64,000 nt of DNA, taken from assembly GCA_963921935.1 (NCBI GenBank), contig OY998179.1:61424222-61488221 (forward strand), given 5' to 3'. A program made the position numbers and the translations under genes. The first letter of the stretch is position 1. Each line of letters begins with the position of its first letter. Origin of the DNA: Galeruca laticollis. Taxonomy: Eukaryota > Arthropoda > Insecta > Coleoptera > Chrysomelidae. The notes under the pieces were generated by a model. The model did no database searches. It was not told the DNA's origin and saw nothing but the letters and a program-made list of their open reading frames with translations. This document shows, piece by piece, positions 1-10,955 of the stretch.

Positions 1-1
1 G

Positions 2-984
2 GAAATATTTCCCCTTAAAACTGCCACCGCCGAGAACTGTGCACGATGTTTAGTTGATGAGGTTATCCTCCGTTTTGGCCTACCTCGGCGAGTCATCAGC
101 GACAACGCTCCTCAATTTGTTAGCTGCGTAATGCAACAAGTTGCCCATTGCCTTGGTTTCAAACAGTCGCTTATCCCCGTGTATTGGCCCGCCGCAAATC
201 CAGTAGAACGTATTTTGACTGGTGTTGACCACACCTCATGGAAAGACAGTGTCCCCCGGTTAGATTCGCTATGAACTCTGTTCGATCCCAGTCTACCGGA
301 TATAGTGCCGCATATCTCACCTTTGGACGCGAGTTACGCACCCCGGAAGATGTACGAAGAGACTTCCGTGCCATCGTAGTTAACGATAATTTCATCCTGG
401 AGATAACCCCCTACTTAAAAACTCTCAGTGAGACACTCTATCAAGGACGGGAAAACTGTGAGGTACAGCAAGACAGACATAAAGTGTTCGCCGACAAAGC
501 ACGACGCGACTTCCCAACTCTTAAAGTGAATGACAAAGTTTTCGTGGACGTGCATGCCTTAAGCAAGTCTGGAAGCTCTTTCACCTCGAAGTTCGCCCCC
601 CGAAGAGACGGACCCTATGTGGTCACCAAGATGGTTACCCCTACCACCTATGAAATAGCATCCATAGCATCCCTACTGGACCCCGATACTCACTTAGGGA
701 AGTACCATGTATCAGCGCTGACCCCGTATCACGACACCAACACGGCCGACAGTCCAGTTCCAGTGTTGCCGTTACGACGACGAGGTCGACCTGCCAACGT
801 TACACCGACCGGTCCCGCTGAATCCGACTCTACAGAGAAAGTTACCGAACCTGAAGATAAGGAAGTGGATGTGGCTAGTACTCCCCCAGCCGATTCCGAA
901 AGTGATCATACCTCAGACAACCCGACAGATGGCGCGTTACGCAGACAACTAGTGAAGAAACCTACGTGTTCTTGTTGTCACTAG
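2..984 (+). pseudogene. LTR-retrotransposon integrase, 3' end of pol
   Basis: The first 80 codons, in the frame starting at base 2, read as an integrase catalytic core with a typical second-Asp context (SDNAPQFVS at about 107-133). The reading then moves to another frame near 240-255, where the core continues (FAMN...STGYSAAYLTFGREL) into an integrase C-terminal domain. That domain has a 'DKVFVDV' strand and the 'KFAPRRDGPYVV' box of Ty3/gypsy-type integrases. The tail after about residue 170 of the open frame is acidic and low in complexity. The change of frame shows decay, and the 5' part of the element lies outside the window. The family is secure from these motifs; the exact lineage is not. 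Confidence 0.82.
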
Positions 985-1020
985 CCTACCTCTTGCTCCT
1001 ATTCAAGTGACTTCTCGTGG

Positions 1021-1060
1021 AGCAAAGGGAGAGGTTGTAACGCGCATACATATATAAAGG
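1021..1060 (+). promoter_or_regulatory. possible polypurine tract and start of a 3' LTR
   Basis: About 35 bases after the integrase stop there is a purine run (AGCAAAGGGAGAGG, 1021-1034). It is followed by TTGTAACGCGC and a TATA-like TATATAAAG at 1051-1059. This is the layout expected at the pol-LTR junction of an LTR retrotransposon: polypurine tract, then TG, then a core promoter. No matching 5' LTR lies in the window, so the LTR end cannot be set. Confidence 0.35.
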
Positions 1061-1228
1061 TTAAGAAAAAGAAGAACAGTGAAAGAAATGACTTTTGATA
1101 TACCACCACTTAACATATGATTGTAAACCACGTTGTTACAATACACTTTTGGCGCACTTCTTTGTTTAATTTTGGGCACCTTATTACTAATTAATCAGAA
1201 TAATTCCATATAAGTGAACCCCCTACCA

Positions 1229-1380
1229 AATCGATTAAACTGTCGAAATATGTTTTGCATGATTTTGCTTTCTGCCAAACAGTTTCAGAGAGGCGGTCTC
1301 AAGTTTTTATCAATTTATTGTGCATTGAACTATTTTCCAAGCAAAATCATGCTCAAAATATTTCGACAGCTTAATCGATT
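1229..1380. repeat. foldback element with 42-bp arms
   Basis: Bases 1229-1270 and 1339-1380 are inverted copies of each other with about 39 of 42 positions matching, separated by a 68-bp loop. Both arms begin with AATCGATTAA and contain CTGTCGAAATAT. No coding potential is seen. It is probably a small MITE or a snap-back remnant. Confidence 0.75.
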
Positions 1381-2289
1381 AAATTTATAGGTCTTGGGAT
1401 ATAATATATGATTATTTAACAAACAAATAATAGCTGCTATTCACTAGTATGCGACATTGATATCTGAGAAAATACTATTCCCTGCCTTCGAGTAAATTTT
1501 GATAATTTTATCAACCGAATTATGTTAGTTATTACTTTTTTCACAATTATTAGATAATGTATACACCATTCGGCGTTACCTCAACTATAAATTATCCAAT
1601 AGCGGATAGTAAGTATGAATAATAATCATTATTCAACGAATGTGTTAGTTTTTGAACAAGAGAAATGGGGCAGTGATCTTTCAAGCATGGAACTGACATA
1701 CGTCAAATTCGTTGATATGCTAATTTGTAGACCATAAAAATATTTGAAAAATACAGAGTCTCAAAATTACTCGTCTTTCCAAATATGTATCAGGGATATA
1801 ATACAAATTGAATCGTAAGAATGACAATTTTGCGTTTTGTCCTTGGTGCCGAATTGATAAAAATCAAAGATCTATTTGCGTGTATTTTTTATTAAGTAAT
1901 AAAACACTTTTTGTTTAACCATTTCAAAAACGTCACGTTATATTCCATCCGAAAACGCCCAGTTCCGACACTAGTGATATATCCCATAACGTTCACTTTC
2001 GTCTCTAGTGACAAAAAGAAGTGGTTGCAATTTTAGATATTAAATATAACCTTCCATATTCAATTGTAAATTAATTTTATGGAGCGCAATACAAAAACAT
2101 GATTTAGCACAAAAACATGTGAATTTTGCATTGTATAACGTACTAAATGAAAAATTCAGTTATAACAATTATCACGAAATTGGTAGTACGGTGCATCAAG
2201 TAGCTGTGCTCACGGACGGTGGTGGTATTAATGTGATACAAACAATAATAAGCGTACATTCGGAAATGTGTCCATAAGTTCAGATTATT
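1381..2289. other. AT-rich stretch with no recognised gene
   Basis: I see no convincing reading frame, repeat or RNA gene here. It lies between the foldback and the tyrosine recombinase pseudogene and may include the latter's upstream region. Confidence 0.5.
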
Positions 2290-4758
2290 ATGATGAGTTC
2301 TAGTTCTGAAGATGAGAATAATTTCGCGAATACTCCTCCAGAAATTATAAATGTAGCCGAGAAGGGTCTCGGCGGATTATTACTGACGAAATCCATGGAA
2401 CGGTATGAACAAATTCATGCAAAATTTATGGACTGGAGAGCAGCAAACCAAGTACATTCTTACTCAGAAAACGTATTACTTGTCTATTTTGTGAAAGGCC
2501 ATGCCTTGTAGTTTTTTCTCTTTATTTTTCCGTATAGTTACGTAATGTATTTTAAATGCACTCACTCACAAACATTTTTGGTCACGTTAAAAAAATTTTC
2601 TTAGTAGATTTCTGTCATTTACTTGTATTTTTTTTTCTATAATATCTCGCGATGTTTTTCCTACACGCTTTATGCTCCCTCCAATCCATGAATCTTCTTA
2701 TACTTTTTCTTATTTTTTTCAGATGTTTTAGTTTTTTCTTTTGAAGTTAGTACCTGAAATCTTAACCACCCTATATCACATTTAGTGTTTATTTTTTTGT
2801 AGACGAGGAATACAGTTATTCTATTGTCATATTGTTGAGATGTTAGCAATTCATATTTTATTAGAGGCTACCACTCTAATTTTTCTTGGATATTTTGCTA
2901 AAGCGTTTAGCATTTCATATTCTACGTGGACGTTATTCCTCTAATTTTTTTGGGCGTTTATAGTCTTATATTTTGGTAGAGGCTACCCTCTAATTTAATC
3001 TTTTGGTTATTCTTGAATCTCAGTATGGTACCAATAACTGATATCGTTTAATGTTTGATTAATTTTTGTTAATAGGAATGAACTCCCATTATAATTGCTT
3101 ACTGCATTTTGTTTACATTTTTTTGCATAATTGCGTTTAAATTGCAATTATTATTATTGACAATAGGCATAAGCACCTATTATATTTTTACTTTTGTTAG
3201 TTTTCAAAATGAAGTCTGAAATTAGAAAGCAACAATTCTTGGACTTTCATTGAATATGTTCCTTTCTTCTTCTTATTTTTCTTCTTTATTTTCTTATCTT
3301 CTTTTCATTTCTTGTTTGTTTTCTTGAATTTATAAGCACTACTACATCTTCTTTTATCTGTTCACCACATTCCTGTTGTTTTGGCTACTTTTCTTTATAG
3401 ACTGTTCAGGTTTACAAAAAAAGTAATTCTTCGATTTCCATTTTTCTTCGAGAAGAGGGGGTGTAACATGTCGCTGAGACATGTTTCTATTTTCATCAAT
3501 TATTTTGGAGTGTTACTTATTCGTCGGCTACTCCCACCTCTAATTCCAAATCCTTTTATTTCAAATATTAGGAACATATCGGTGATCGTTTTTACCATCG
3601 TTAAATAACTATTTAAACTACGATTCAAGGAATCGTCGCTTGTTCATTCTTCGCTGAGAAGCAATTTAACATTCAGTTTTTGAATAATACTTTGTGTGTG
3701 ATTTTGATTTTCCTCGCTGGTAAGTTTTCTATCAATATCTTTTCAAATTGTAATTGTGTGCTTACAAATCATTCTATTCCGATTTTTCATTTTATTCAAA
3801 ATATTTCGTGTTTTGAAGAAAAAGTATTTTCCAGATTTTTCTACCGTTATTATCTCTTTAAAAAATCTGGTGGCGTCTAAACTTATTTTATGAAGCGAAT
3901 TTATTACAGATTCTTTAAGGTTATTTTCCACTGATTTAAATTTGCTTTTTCTGATTATTTTGGCCCATAGTTATAAGCCGTCCACTTTATGGTCAACCTA
4001 TTCAATGCTAAGAAGTACATTATCAGTTAAAAATTACATAAATATTAGAAAATACCCCAAATTGCGTGCTCTTTTAAAGCGAAAATCTGACGAATTGAAG
4101 CCCAATAAATCAAAAATGCTCTCCCCCACAGGCATGAATAATTTCTTGAAAATTGCACTGATTACAAATTTTTAATGTGATCAAGGGAAAACATTTTTAA
4201 TATAATTTGTACGGATATCTAGGTGTTTATAGTATCCTATTTTTTAGACTGCTTAGATTTTTGGAATATCTGGTGCCTGCCGTTGTCTTGAACAGAAGGA
4301 TTTAACCATAAACTATATTAAAGGCATTGAAAATAAGCTTTTGATTGAAATACGTAATACTGAAATAAGAGTTTCACGATATTTTCTTATTTCCGGATTG
4401 TTCTATGATATTTGTAAAAAGTATATCAACCTTCGTCTATCAGAAATGAATAACATTAATTCAAGATTTTTCATCAACTATCAAAATGTTAAAAGTACCA
4501 AACAGTTTGTGGGTATTAACAAGTTCAGTAAGTTCCTAATGCAAGTAGGCCAGTATCCGCAAGAGTACACTGGCCAGTGTTGCTAAAGAAGTTCGGCAAT
4601 TCTATTAGTCGGTAGAGGCGGTGATTTAGTTCAGTTAAAGAAGCACGGTGGTTGGAAATGTAGCAGCGTAGCTAAAGGATACGTTGATCAATATTTCCTT
4701 GGAAAATCGCAAGAACAATCCAAATCTTACAATTTCTACAAACTTCAAGTTCCGTAAA
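2290..4758 (+). pseudogene. Crypton-like tyrosine recombinase, decayed
   Basis: Exon-like part 1 (2290-2507) gives an acidic N-terminus and a helix-rich segment (SMERYEQIHAKFMDWRA, then SENVLLVYF). Part 2 (3971-4175) continues with YKPSTLWSTYSMLRSTL and PKLRALLKRKSDELKP. After several stops, one frame resumes at about 4257 with IFGISGACRCLE, which contains the first catalytic Arg region. It then gives FSKFLMQVGQYPQEYTG, a stop at 4584-4586 replacing the usual FRR, and the late block LKKHGGWKCSSVAKGY (to about 4700), ending at 4758. This order is that of the tyrosine recombinase/DUF3504 family known from Cryptons and related insect genes. In-frame stops in the middle show that the copy is dead. 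The assignment to Crypton rather than another tyrosine-recombinase element is an inference. Confidence 0.72.
2508..3970 (+). other. probable intron (or insertion) in the tyrosine recombinase
   Basis: A GT at 2508 and an AG at 3969-3970 join the two parts of the recombinase in phase (…GHA + F + YKPSTLW…), with no residues left over relative to the family layout. The interior is AT-rich and holds no recognised gene. It contains short recurrences of CTCTAATTT, at about 2874, 2940 and 2989. An insertion cannot be excluded, because GGCCAT and GGCCCAT occur near the two edges. Confidence 0.5.
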
Positions 4759-4965
4759 ATAATTTCCTAAACCATCTACATCAAACAATTCATTATTAAA
4801 TACCAGAACAGATACATCGTTGTCTACCGCAATAAAAGTAAAATTTATTACTGACAGATGCCAAAACAAACATGGTAAAACGGTATTTACCCCTAAATCA
4901 CGGATTTCGTCGATATGACTTTAAATATAATTCAACTCTTTTAAACTTCTTGTACATCCTATGTA

Positions 4966-5143
4966 CACTTAAAACTATTTACCTTTACCCTGACGTCATT
5001 AATATCTGATAACATAACCAACATAATTATTAAGTGCTATCTCTTTCTATTAATAGTGAAGAACAGAATAAAATAACTTTACATTTGTAGGTTATGGTAT
5101 CAGATATTAATGACATCAGGGTAAAGGTAAATAATTTTAAGTG
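4966..5143. mobile_element. 178-bp MITE with TA duplication (Tc1/mariner-type)
   Basis: Long terminal inverted repeats of about 54 bp (4966-5019 and 5090-5143) begin CACTTAAAA and contain TTTACCTTTACCCTGA. They are flanked on both sides by TA (4964-4965 and 5144-5145), as produced by the IS630-Tc1-mariner superfamily. The 70-bp centre has no coding potential. Related fragments occur at 8046-8100 and 55460-55545. Confidence 0.8.
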
Positions 5144-5167
5144 TAGTAAGCCAAAATTATAGAAAAA

Positions 5168-5273
5168 GTATAGTGTTTTACTCGTCTAATGGCATTTTCT
5201 GCAACTTGAGAACATTATCACTGTTCTCTCGTTTGCAGAAAATGCTACTTTCGTCACTCGTTAAACAATATAC
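5168..5273. repeat. 106-bp foldback
   Basis: The arms 5168-5214 and 5222-5273 are imperfect inverted copies sharing GCATTTTCTGCAA and GAGAACA cores and GTATA at the outer ends. The loop is only a few bases. It sits 25 bp right of the TA-flanked MITE and has no coding potential. Confidence 0.65.
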
Positions 5274-5459
5274 TATTATTTTAAAACACAACTTGTCATC
5301 AATACCCTTGACAGACTCTCAATTGATAGAATAAATAATCAAAAAGTTTTGTTGCTAACCAAACACTTTTGTTATCGAAGTTCCATTTTAGAAGCTAAAA
5401 GTCGCCACACTACCCCTTTGGCAAAGAATGTGGCTATAAATTCATAGTTTTAATCTAAC

Positions 5460-5772
5460 TCATCTGTCAACTCGTGTTGTATACTCGACAGCAGGAGTGG
5501 ATTCTTCGGTCATAGAATCAGCAGTAGACGTGGAAATATGAACACATTTTGGAACAGGAACAGATGTAGAAACAGGAACTTCATCGTCTTGCAGTATGGT
5601 TCCGTGTTTCACACGATCAATAGAAAATATTATTGATTTCTTACGTATCTTCAGTGTGACAGTTTTCTTGTCTCGATCGAGAATATCGTGAGAGCCAGTG
5701 TATGGTGGTTGAAGTACCTTTTGAATACAAAAACTACAGCCTCCAGGCTGACAATGATGCTGGACTACCTCT
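5460..5772 (-). pseudogene. LTR-retrotransposon integrase C-terminal fragment
   Basis: On the minus strand an open frame of about 100 codons contains VLQPPYTGSHDILDRDKKTV followed by FSIDRVKHG. This is the SH3-like C-terminal box of Ty3/gypsy integrases (…LQPPYxGPxxVLxRxxK…VSIDRLKP…). It ends in a Ser/Thr/Pro-rich acidic tail and a TGA at 5460-5462. No catalytic core or LTR is attached, so this is an isolated 3' fragment of a different lineage from the gypsy copies further right. Confidence 0.65.
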
Positions 5773-5849
5773 GTTTAAAAAATGTGGCACGATTATTTTT
5801 TATTGAACTGGCTGCATCTTGAATTCTATTGCATAACTCGTCTCATGCA

Positions 5850-6560
5850 TTCATAGGTTCAGCATAAACCATTGATTTATGTAACCCCACACATGAAAAT
5901 AAAGTGGATTATACTCGGGACAGCGAGATAGCCACTAAAATTCACTATCACGTCCAATTCAACGGCGAGGGAATATTTCATGCAGATGATCGTGCACAGC
6001 AAGTGGAAATGTGGAGGAGCACCGTCTTGTATGAATCACATATTTCTTCTTAGTTGCAACGGAATATCTTCCAAAAGGTCGAATAATTTAAAAAAATTAA
6101 ATGTGACTCTCCATTTAAATTAGGAGATAATTCAACTAGGCTCAGTAATGTGTTGCCTATTACACCCCACCAGACATTTATTTTAAACTCGTGCTGGAAA
6201 TGTCTATCTTTTTTAAACGAGGGTTTCCTTCCTCGGGCATGACTATTTTACCAATTAAAAACGCCGCGTCTGGTAAACGTTGCTTCATCCGTGAAAAGAT
6301 TGGTATTCTGAAATGTTGGATTTTTATTCAAATTCCTCTTTAAGCACTGACAAAGTTCAATTGTGGTGCGATAATATCTTTGAAAGAAAATGTTGCACGG
6401 GTGTAAAATTATAGGAATATAAATGTTCCTTTTGCAAAATTCTAGTTACCGACGGTTGGCTTATTCCAATAGCTGCAGATAATCGAAGAGTGCTTATTTC
6501 AGAATTTTGCACAACTCTTACCAAAATTCTATCCTCTTACCGCGGAGTTATGATTTAGGA
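5850..6560 (-). pseudogene. mariner-like transposase (DUF4817 type), decayed
   Basis: Three catalytic blocks are readable in order on the minus strand: FTDEATFTRRGVFNW (about 6260-6300), FIQDGAPPHFH (about 6005-6035) and PEYNPLYFHVWGYI (about 5880-5920). An N-terminal helix-turn-helix segment resembling LSAAIGISQPSVTRILQKEH lies at about 6430-6500. This is the layout of insect IS630/Tc1-mariner-superfamily proteins usually annotated as DUF4817. Frames change several times and stops interrupt the reading. In the third block the acidic residue expected in 'PLDF' is Tyr (PLYF), so the catalytic triad is broken. Confidence 0.7.
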
Positions 6561-6684
6561 CGCACTGTATGATATTTAGACAAAATGAACCTGTTTCACC
6601 CAACCCATTATAAATACTTTGAAATATGCCAAGATTTATTCAAAAGAAACTAAGTACTGTTGTGCAATTTTCTTTTATTAAAAT

Positions 6685-6720
6685 TTTGCAGAGCGCTTTC
6701 GGCATTATACCATCATCAGT
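6685..6720 (-). other. hammerhead-like motif, Penelope-type terminal sequence (copy 1)
   Basis: On the minus strand CTGATGA (6713-6719) is followed by a short pairable stem (GGTA…TGCC) and then GAAA (6697-6700) and GCGCTCTGC. This is the order of the hammerhead core. The flanking A/T-rich sequence resembles that of the copy at 51631-51661, so the two belong to one repeat family. A functional ribozyme is not shown. Confidence 0.4.
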
Positions 6721-6875
6721 GCGGTCACTATAAATTTGTGAATTACAATTCGTAAAATTTGATAAAATTCATACATACTTGTCAAAATCCCAAGACAGAG
6801 GGTTCCAAATTTGTACGTCTGTACATTTATTTATTTCGTGGTTCACATTGTGGGTTTTAGAACAGTGTTAAAAAT

Positions 6876-7253
6876 ATGTTTAAAAGATTAAAATTCAATA
6901 AAATCACTAAAATCTGTACTATACATCTTTATAATCGACCATTTTGCCAAGTTGTCATTAGAAAAACTTATTCACAAGAAACTGCAAAAACCCTAATTGG
7001 CATTCCATTCCGTCGTGTGGGTTCCGAATCGTCGGAGCACAGTAAAGAGATTTCGAGACCCTCAACAGACAGGCAACTACCATCTACCAAAAATAATAAA
7101 TTTGGGGACAAACTTGATGTCCATCTGGTGAGGGCGGCGAAATCTATGAAAACATTGGGATGCGCCAGACACGCGAATGAAATGAAAATAAATTGGAGGC
7201 CAAACAACAGGGCTCTAGGAGGAAATATAATTGATAAGAATTCGAATAAATGA
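6876..7253 (+). other. open frame of 125 codons, function unknown
   Basis: The frame encodes a basic protein with no domain I recognise. A stretch at about 7074-7160 recurs in diverged form at about 7674-7745 (both contain ATAAcAAATTTGG and GATGAGGGCG-like strings) without keeping the frame. That makes a repeat-derived chance ORF more likely than a gene. It lies between the Penelope-type terminal motif and a Penelope C-terminal fragment. Confidence 0.25.
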
Positions 7254-7798
7254 TAGATGAAGCGTATGAATGGAAGGATGAAGAATGGTAAGAATAAAAA
7301 CAAACGAAAAAGTAAGAACTTTTGTGGAAGATAATCAAAAATGGACAATTACGATGTGGTTGCCGATGTAGTAGCTTTGGGCGAGATGCGACAGATATAG
7401 AGATGAAATAGTTAAGGTGATACTGAAGCGTATTAATTTACAGGGAGATATAAAATTCAGATAAAAGGTAAGCAAAGGAGAAGGCTATATTAACTTATGT
7501 CGAAATATTTGTGGAAACAAAACGCTAAGGAGTTTACAGATGTTAAAAACTTTCCATGCGTAAGGTTTTTTATACGTTCAAACACGCGTCTAGCACACCC
7601 AACTGCATTTTGAAATGTAATAAAAACCCAAAGTTACGGCATAAATTATGTGAAAGTTGATAACCGTAGAGCCATCAGCTGTCTATCAGAAATAACAAAT
7701 TTGGAGTTATATTTGATAGCTCACCGATGAGGGCGCCAACCTCTAACAATTGCGATATGGTGAAATAATGGAATAAAACTTAGGACAACCTGTCGTCA

Positions 7799-8041
7799 TC
7801 ATTGAAGGCCTTGTAGGAGTCTATGCAAATGTGTAAATTTTCTATTTAAATTGACTTGTGTGTTAAGGCATTTATTGTTTTTGTTTATCTCAGCTGTTAT
7901 TTCGATGTCCTCATAGAAATCTAATAGGTTGAAATTTCTCGTGTTGATACTTTTGATGGATGTTGAATTGGTTTCTGGTTCAAACTTATGGTTATTGTAT
8001 TTAATATGAAAACCAAACGCTGATTCATCTAGATCTGGATA
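7799..8041 (-). pseudogene. Penelope-like element, C-terminal (GIY-YIG end) fragment
   Basis: About 80 codons are open on the minus strand and read …SAFGFHIKYNNHKF… then NLLDFYEDIEITAEINKN and CLNTQVNL. The second half matches the end of the Penelope-like protein at 40298-41161 (LDFLEELEIRRHLRN…VVNEQLNL). It is the segment that closes the GIY-YIG endonuclease in that family. The upstream RT and the rest of the endonuclease are missing. Confidence 0.5.
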
Positions 8042-8045
8042 TCGG

Positions 8046-8100
8046 TTATGTTATCAGATATTAATGACGCACGGGTAAAGATCCAATAATTCAACTCTAT
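8046..8100. repeat. one arm of the TA-flanked MITE family
   Basis: This stretch (GGTTATGTTATCAGATATTA…GGGTAAAG) is nearly identical to one arm of the MITE at 4966-5143. The rest of the element is absent. Confidence 0.65.
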
Positions 8101-8198
8101 GTGTATCCACTAATAAAATTATTGTATATGAGCTTCCTTTTGCACATTTAAATAGGAGAACTTTTACGTTAATAATTATCGGTTTTCTCAAAACTTAT

Positions 8199-8674
8199 TG
8201 TATTGTTTTTTTTTCTTATTTATTTAAATAGTTTTTATCACAACGGGTGAGATAAATTTATACACACGGTATATCTACTAACTTAATTTATTTATGCATT
8301 TAACTATTCACTTATACTTATGTGCACACTTAATTCAATTTATATTAAATACACTGTACACTATTTATATCAAATACAGTTCACTTTTATTGATCAATTG
8401 TTATGCTCACGACTTATGAAAATTTAGACTGAACTCAGGGTTCGCAGGTAGTCGCTTATAAATTAAAACGTTTTCTGGAACATTCGGATCCTGAAATGTC
8501 TACATTGTGACTCCCAACACACAATCCACCTTCTTAGAAATGCATCTAAAAACACAATTACAAAAAAATTGTCCTTCCCAGAAATATGTGAGCTCCCGCC
8601 AAAATTCTAACTTTAGATATCGAAATAAAACAGGGTCGACTTCGTTGTCCTCATCAGTGTTCCTTTTCGTAACA
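8199..8674 (-). mobile_element. solo LTR of the gypsy family seen at 12-15 kb and 26-32 kb
   Basis: The left part (CTTATTTATTTAAATAG … GGGTGAGATAAATTTATACA) matches the LTR at 25939-26185. The right part (CTTCCCAGAAA … GCTCCCGCCAAAATTCTAAC … CGTAACA) matches the LTR remnant at 12107-12207. In element orientation it starts TGTTACG and ends near …ATACA. No internal sequence adjoins it, so it is a solo LTR. I could not find a clear target duplication. Confidence 0.7.
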
Positions 8675-9488
8675 TTTTATTACATAAAAATAAACAAATT
8701 TTGCTTTATTACTAAAAATGTTTATTTGATTTTTATTTAATAGCAGCATCTCATAAATATTATTATTATTATCACACAGTGATTACGAGCCAAAGTAAAT
8801 AAACTTATACGGCTCAATTATAAAATCAAATTACATAGGTACTAATAGGTTAGCAGAACTAATTTTACAAACTTAGCTTTAAAAAGATAGTACCACTATA
8901 GAATTATAAAACACTAATCAAGTACAACACCAGATCAAGAACACCTGCCCAGCCCATTCTTGAAGCTATTCAGAGAAGGAGCTGATACGATGTCACTACT
9001 TAAATTGTTCCATTTAACGAATACTCTATTTACTAAAAAGTTTTGCCTAACACTAGATCTAAAAGATTCTTTTTTCAATTTACAATTGTGGCCTCTTAAC
9101 CTATTATCTTCATTTAATGTAAGAAAGTTAGAAGTGTCCCAAAAGTCATCTTTTAGAATCCTAAACGTTGTAATGACATCACCCGTTTCTCTTCTCTCAG
9201 ATAGTGTTGTCAGCCCGAGCCTGCTTAGTCTTGTTTCATAGTTTAAGTGAGAAAAATATAGTGGCAATTTTGTAGCTCTACTTTGAACTCCCTCTATAAA
9301 GTTTATATCACGTCTAAGGTGCGGAGACCAAACGGAGATAGCAAATTCTTGGAAATGCCTTAGATATCAAGTACAGCGCTGAGTTTGCTCTGTTAACCTC
9401 TTTTGCAGTCTGCGAGGACCAACTCAGACCTGCATTAATTATGACACTCAAATCACTGACTTCCGGAACTGATTGTATAGACTCTGAT

Positions 9489-10955
9489 TCAAGATAATAT
9501 GTGACACATGTATTGTTGTAACAACACTGCAAAACACAACACTAAGTTTACTGGTATGCTGCACTCCTTGCACCATTTTAATAATTCATCCAGGTCGTGT
9601 TGAATAGAGTTTTGAATATCAGGACAATGGTAAAACTTCATGTCATCGGCAAACGATTTGTTTTTGCATTTAAACTTAGCAGTTAAGTCAGAAGCGTATA
9701 CCAGGAAAAGGATAGGACCCAAAATGGAACCTTGAGGTACCCCACTGCGCACTTCACGGGAATTATTTAAGTTATCCTCATATTGTACTTGGAAAAGTCG
9801 ACCTAATAAAAAAATTTTCAGCCATGCCAACAGCTCACCCCGCACTCCGAAGTGTTCAAATTTCGCTAGTAGCTTTTTAATGGATACCTTATCGAAGGCT
9901 CGAGAAAAATATACGTATACCACATCCACAGGTTCGTAATGATGTAAATATAATGTCCAGTCGTTAAGAGTAGTTAGAAGATTACTGGTTACTGATCGAT
10001 TAGGTAGAAAACCTTGCTGGGAATCTGGAATGATTTTATTGTCTAACAAAAATGGAACAAGTTCGTTAACAATTAATCTCTCCATAATTTTAACTGGGGT
10101 TGGTGGAACCGTTATAGGCCGATAATTCGTCGAAAGCATTTTATTTCCATTTTTATAGATAGGCGTAACTATTCCTGATTTCCATGAGGAAGGCATGGAA
10201 TTTTCTTTTACTGATCTGGACATAAGGTTGGATAGTGGGACTGCTAGAATGTCTGCGCAATTTTTATAGACTGTAGGGGATATTTTCTCAATTCCAGGAG
10301 AAGCTGCGATTTTCAGATTCTCTAATACTTCTTCAACTGTTTCCACTGTGATACTAACCGTATTTAGTGAGCTCATATTTCTAGTAGCTAGTGGCATTAC
10401 AGGAGTTGTTAAATCAGAGTGTGTTGTAAATGCATTTGCAAAAGTTTCGGCAAAAATTTCGCATACGTCTTCCTTGGTGCAAATGTCTCCGTTTGGTTTT
10501 TCTAATAATGGTACACCAGTTTTAGAGGAGAACTTGGATCTAACATATTTATAAAAAGCTTTTGGACTTCTTGTGTTTATTCGATTCTCGAAATTGCTTC
10601 GTGCTAATCTCAACTCCTGTGTGAGTCTGTTTGAATACTGCCAGTGCAAGTTTTCTTCGGATGGATTTTTCCTAACACTTGTCCACAAGCATTGTTTTTC
10701 ATTACTCATTTGAATTAAATGATTATCAATCAATGGACATCTAGGGTTAGTTTTCACTGTATAAGTTTTGGAACATTCTTCTATCCCCTTATATATAATT
10801 TCTTTATATTTTTCCCACACAAATTCACAGGTGTGACCATCTAGTACCGGCCAATCTGTTTGATTGAAATAGTTTTTGATAGTCGGTTTTAGTGAAGGAT
10901 TTTTCACTGATATTACTAGATATATCCAGCTGGACTTTAGTATGAAGAACAACAT
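9489..10955 (-). pseudogene. LINE reverse transcriptase (CR1/Jockey type)
   Basis: This long open frame (488 codons) covers the post-endonuclease linker and most of the RT. Recognisable RT blocks are the fingers (SSWKSGIVTPIYKNG, NYRPIT), the QGFLPNRSV block, the palm A block YVYFSRAFDKVS, the B block SGVPQGSILGP and the C block SFADDMKF. In palm A the catalytic Asp expected in 'DFSKAFDKV' is Tyr, which would abolish polymerisation even though FADD is intact. After about residue 470 the frame is lost, and the thumb continues in another frame at 9314-9532. Confidence 0.85.

Noticed and set aside
6968..7348. Hydrophobic minus-strand frame of 126 codons resembling a membrane protein
   Set aside because: It overlaps a repeat-derived region, has no recognisable family and the hydrophobicity follows from T-rich complement.
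8960..9241. Plus-strand frame of 93 codons
   Set aside because: Antisense shadow of the conserved LINE C-terminal tail at 8935-9267.
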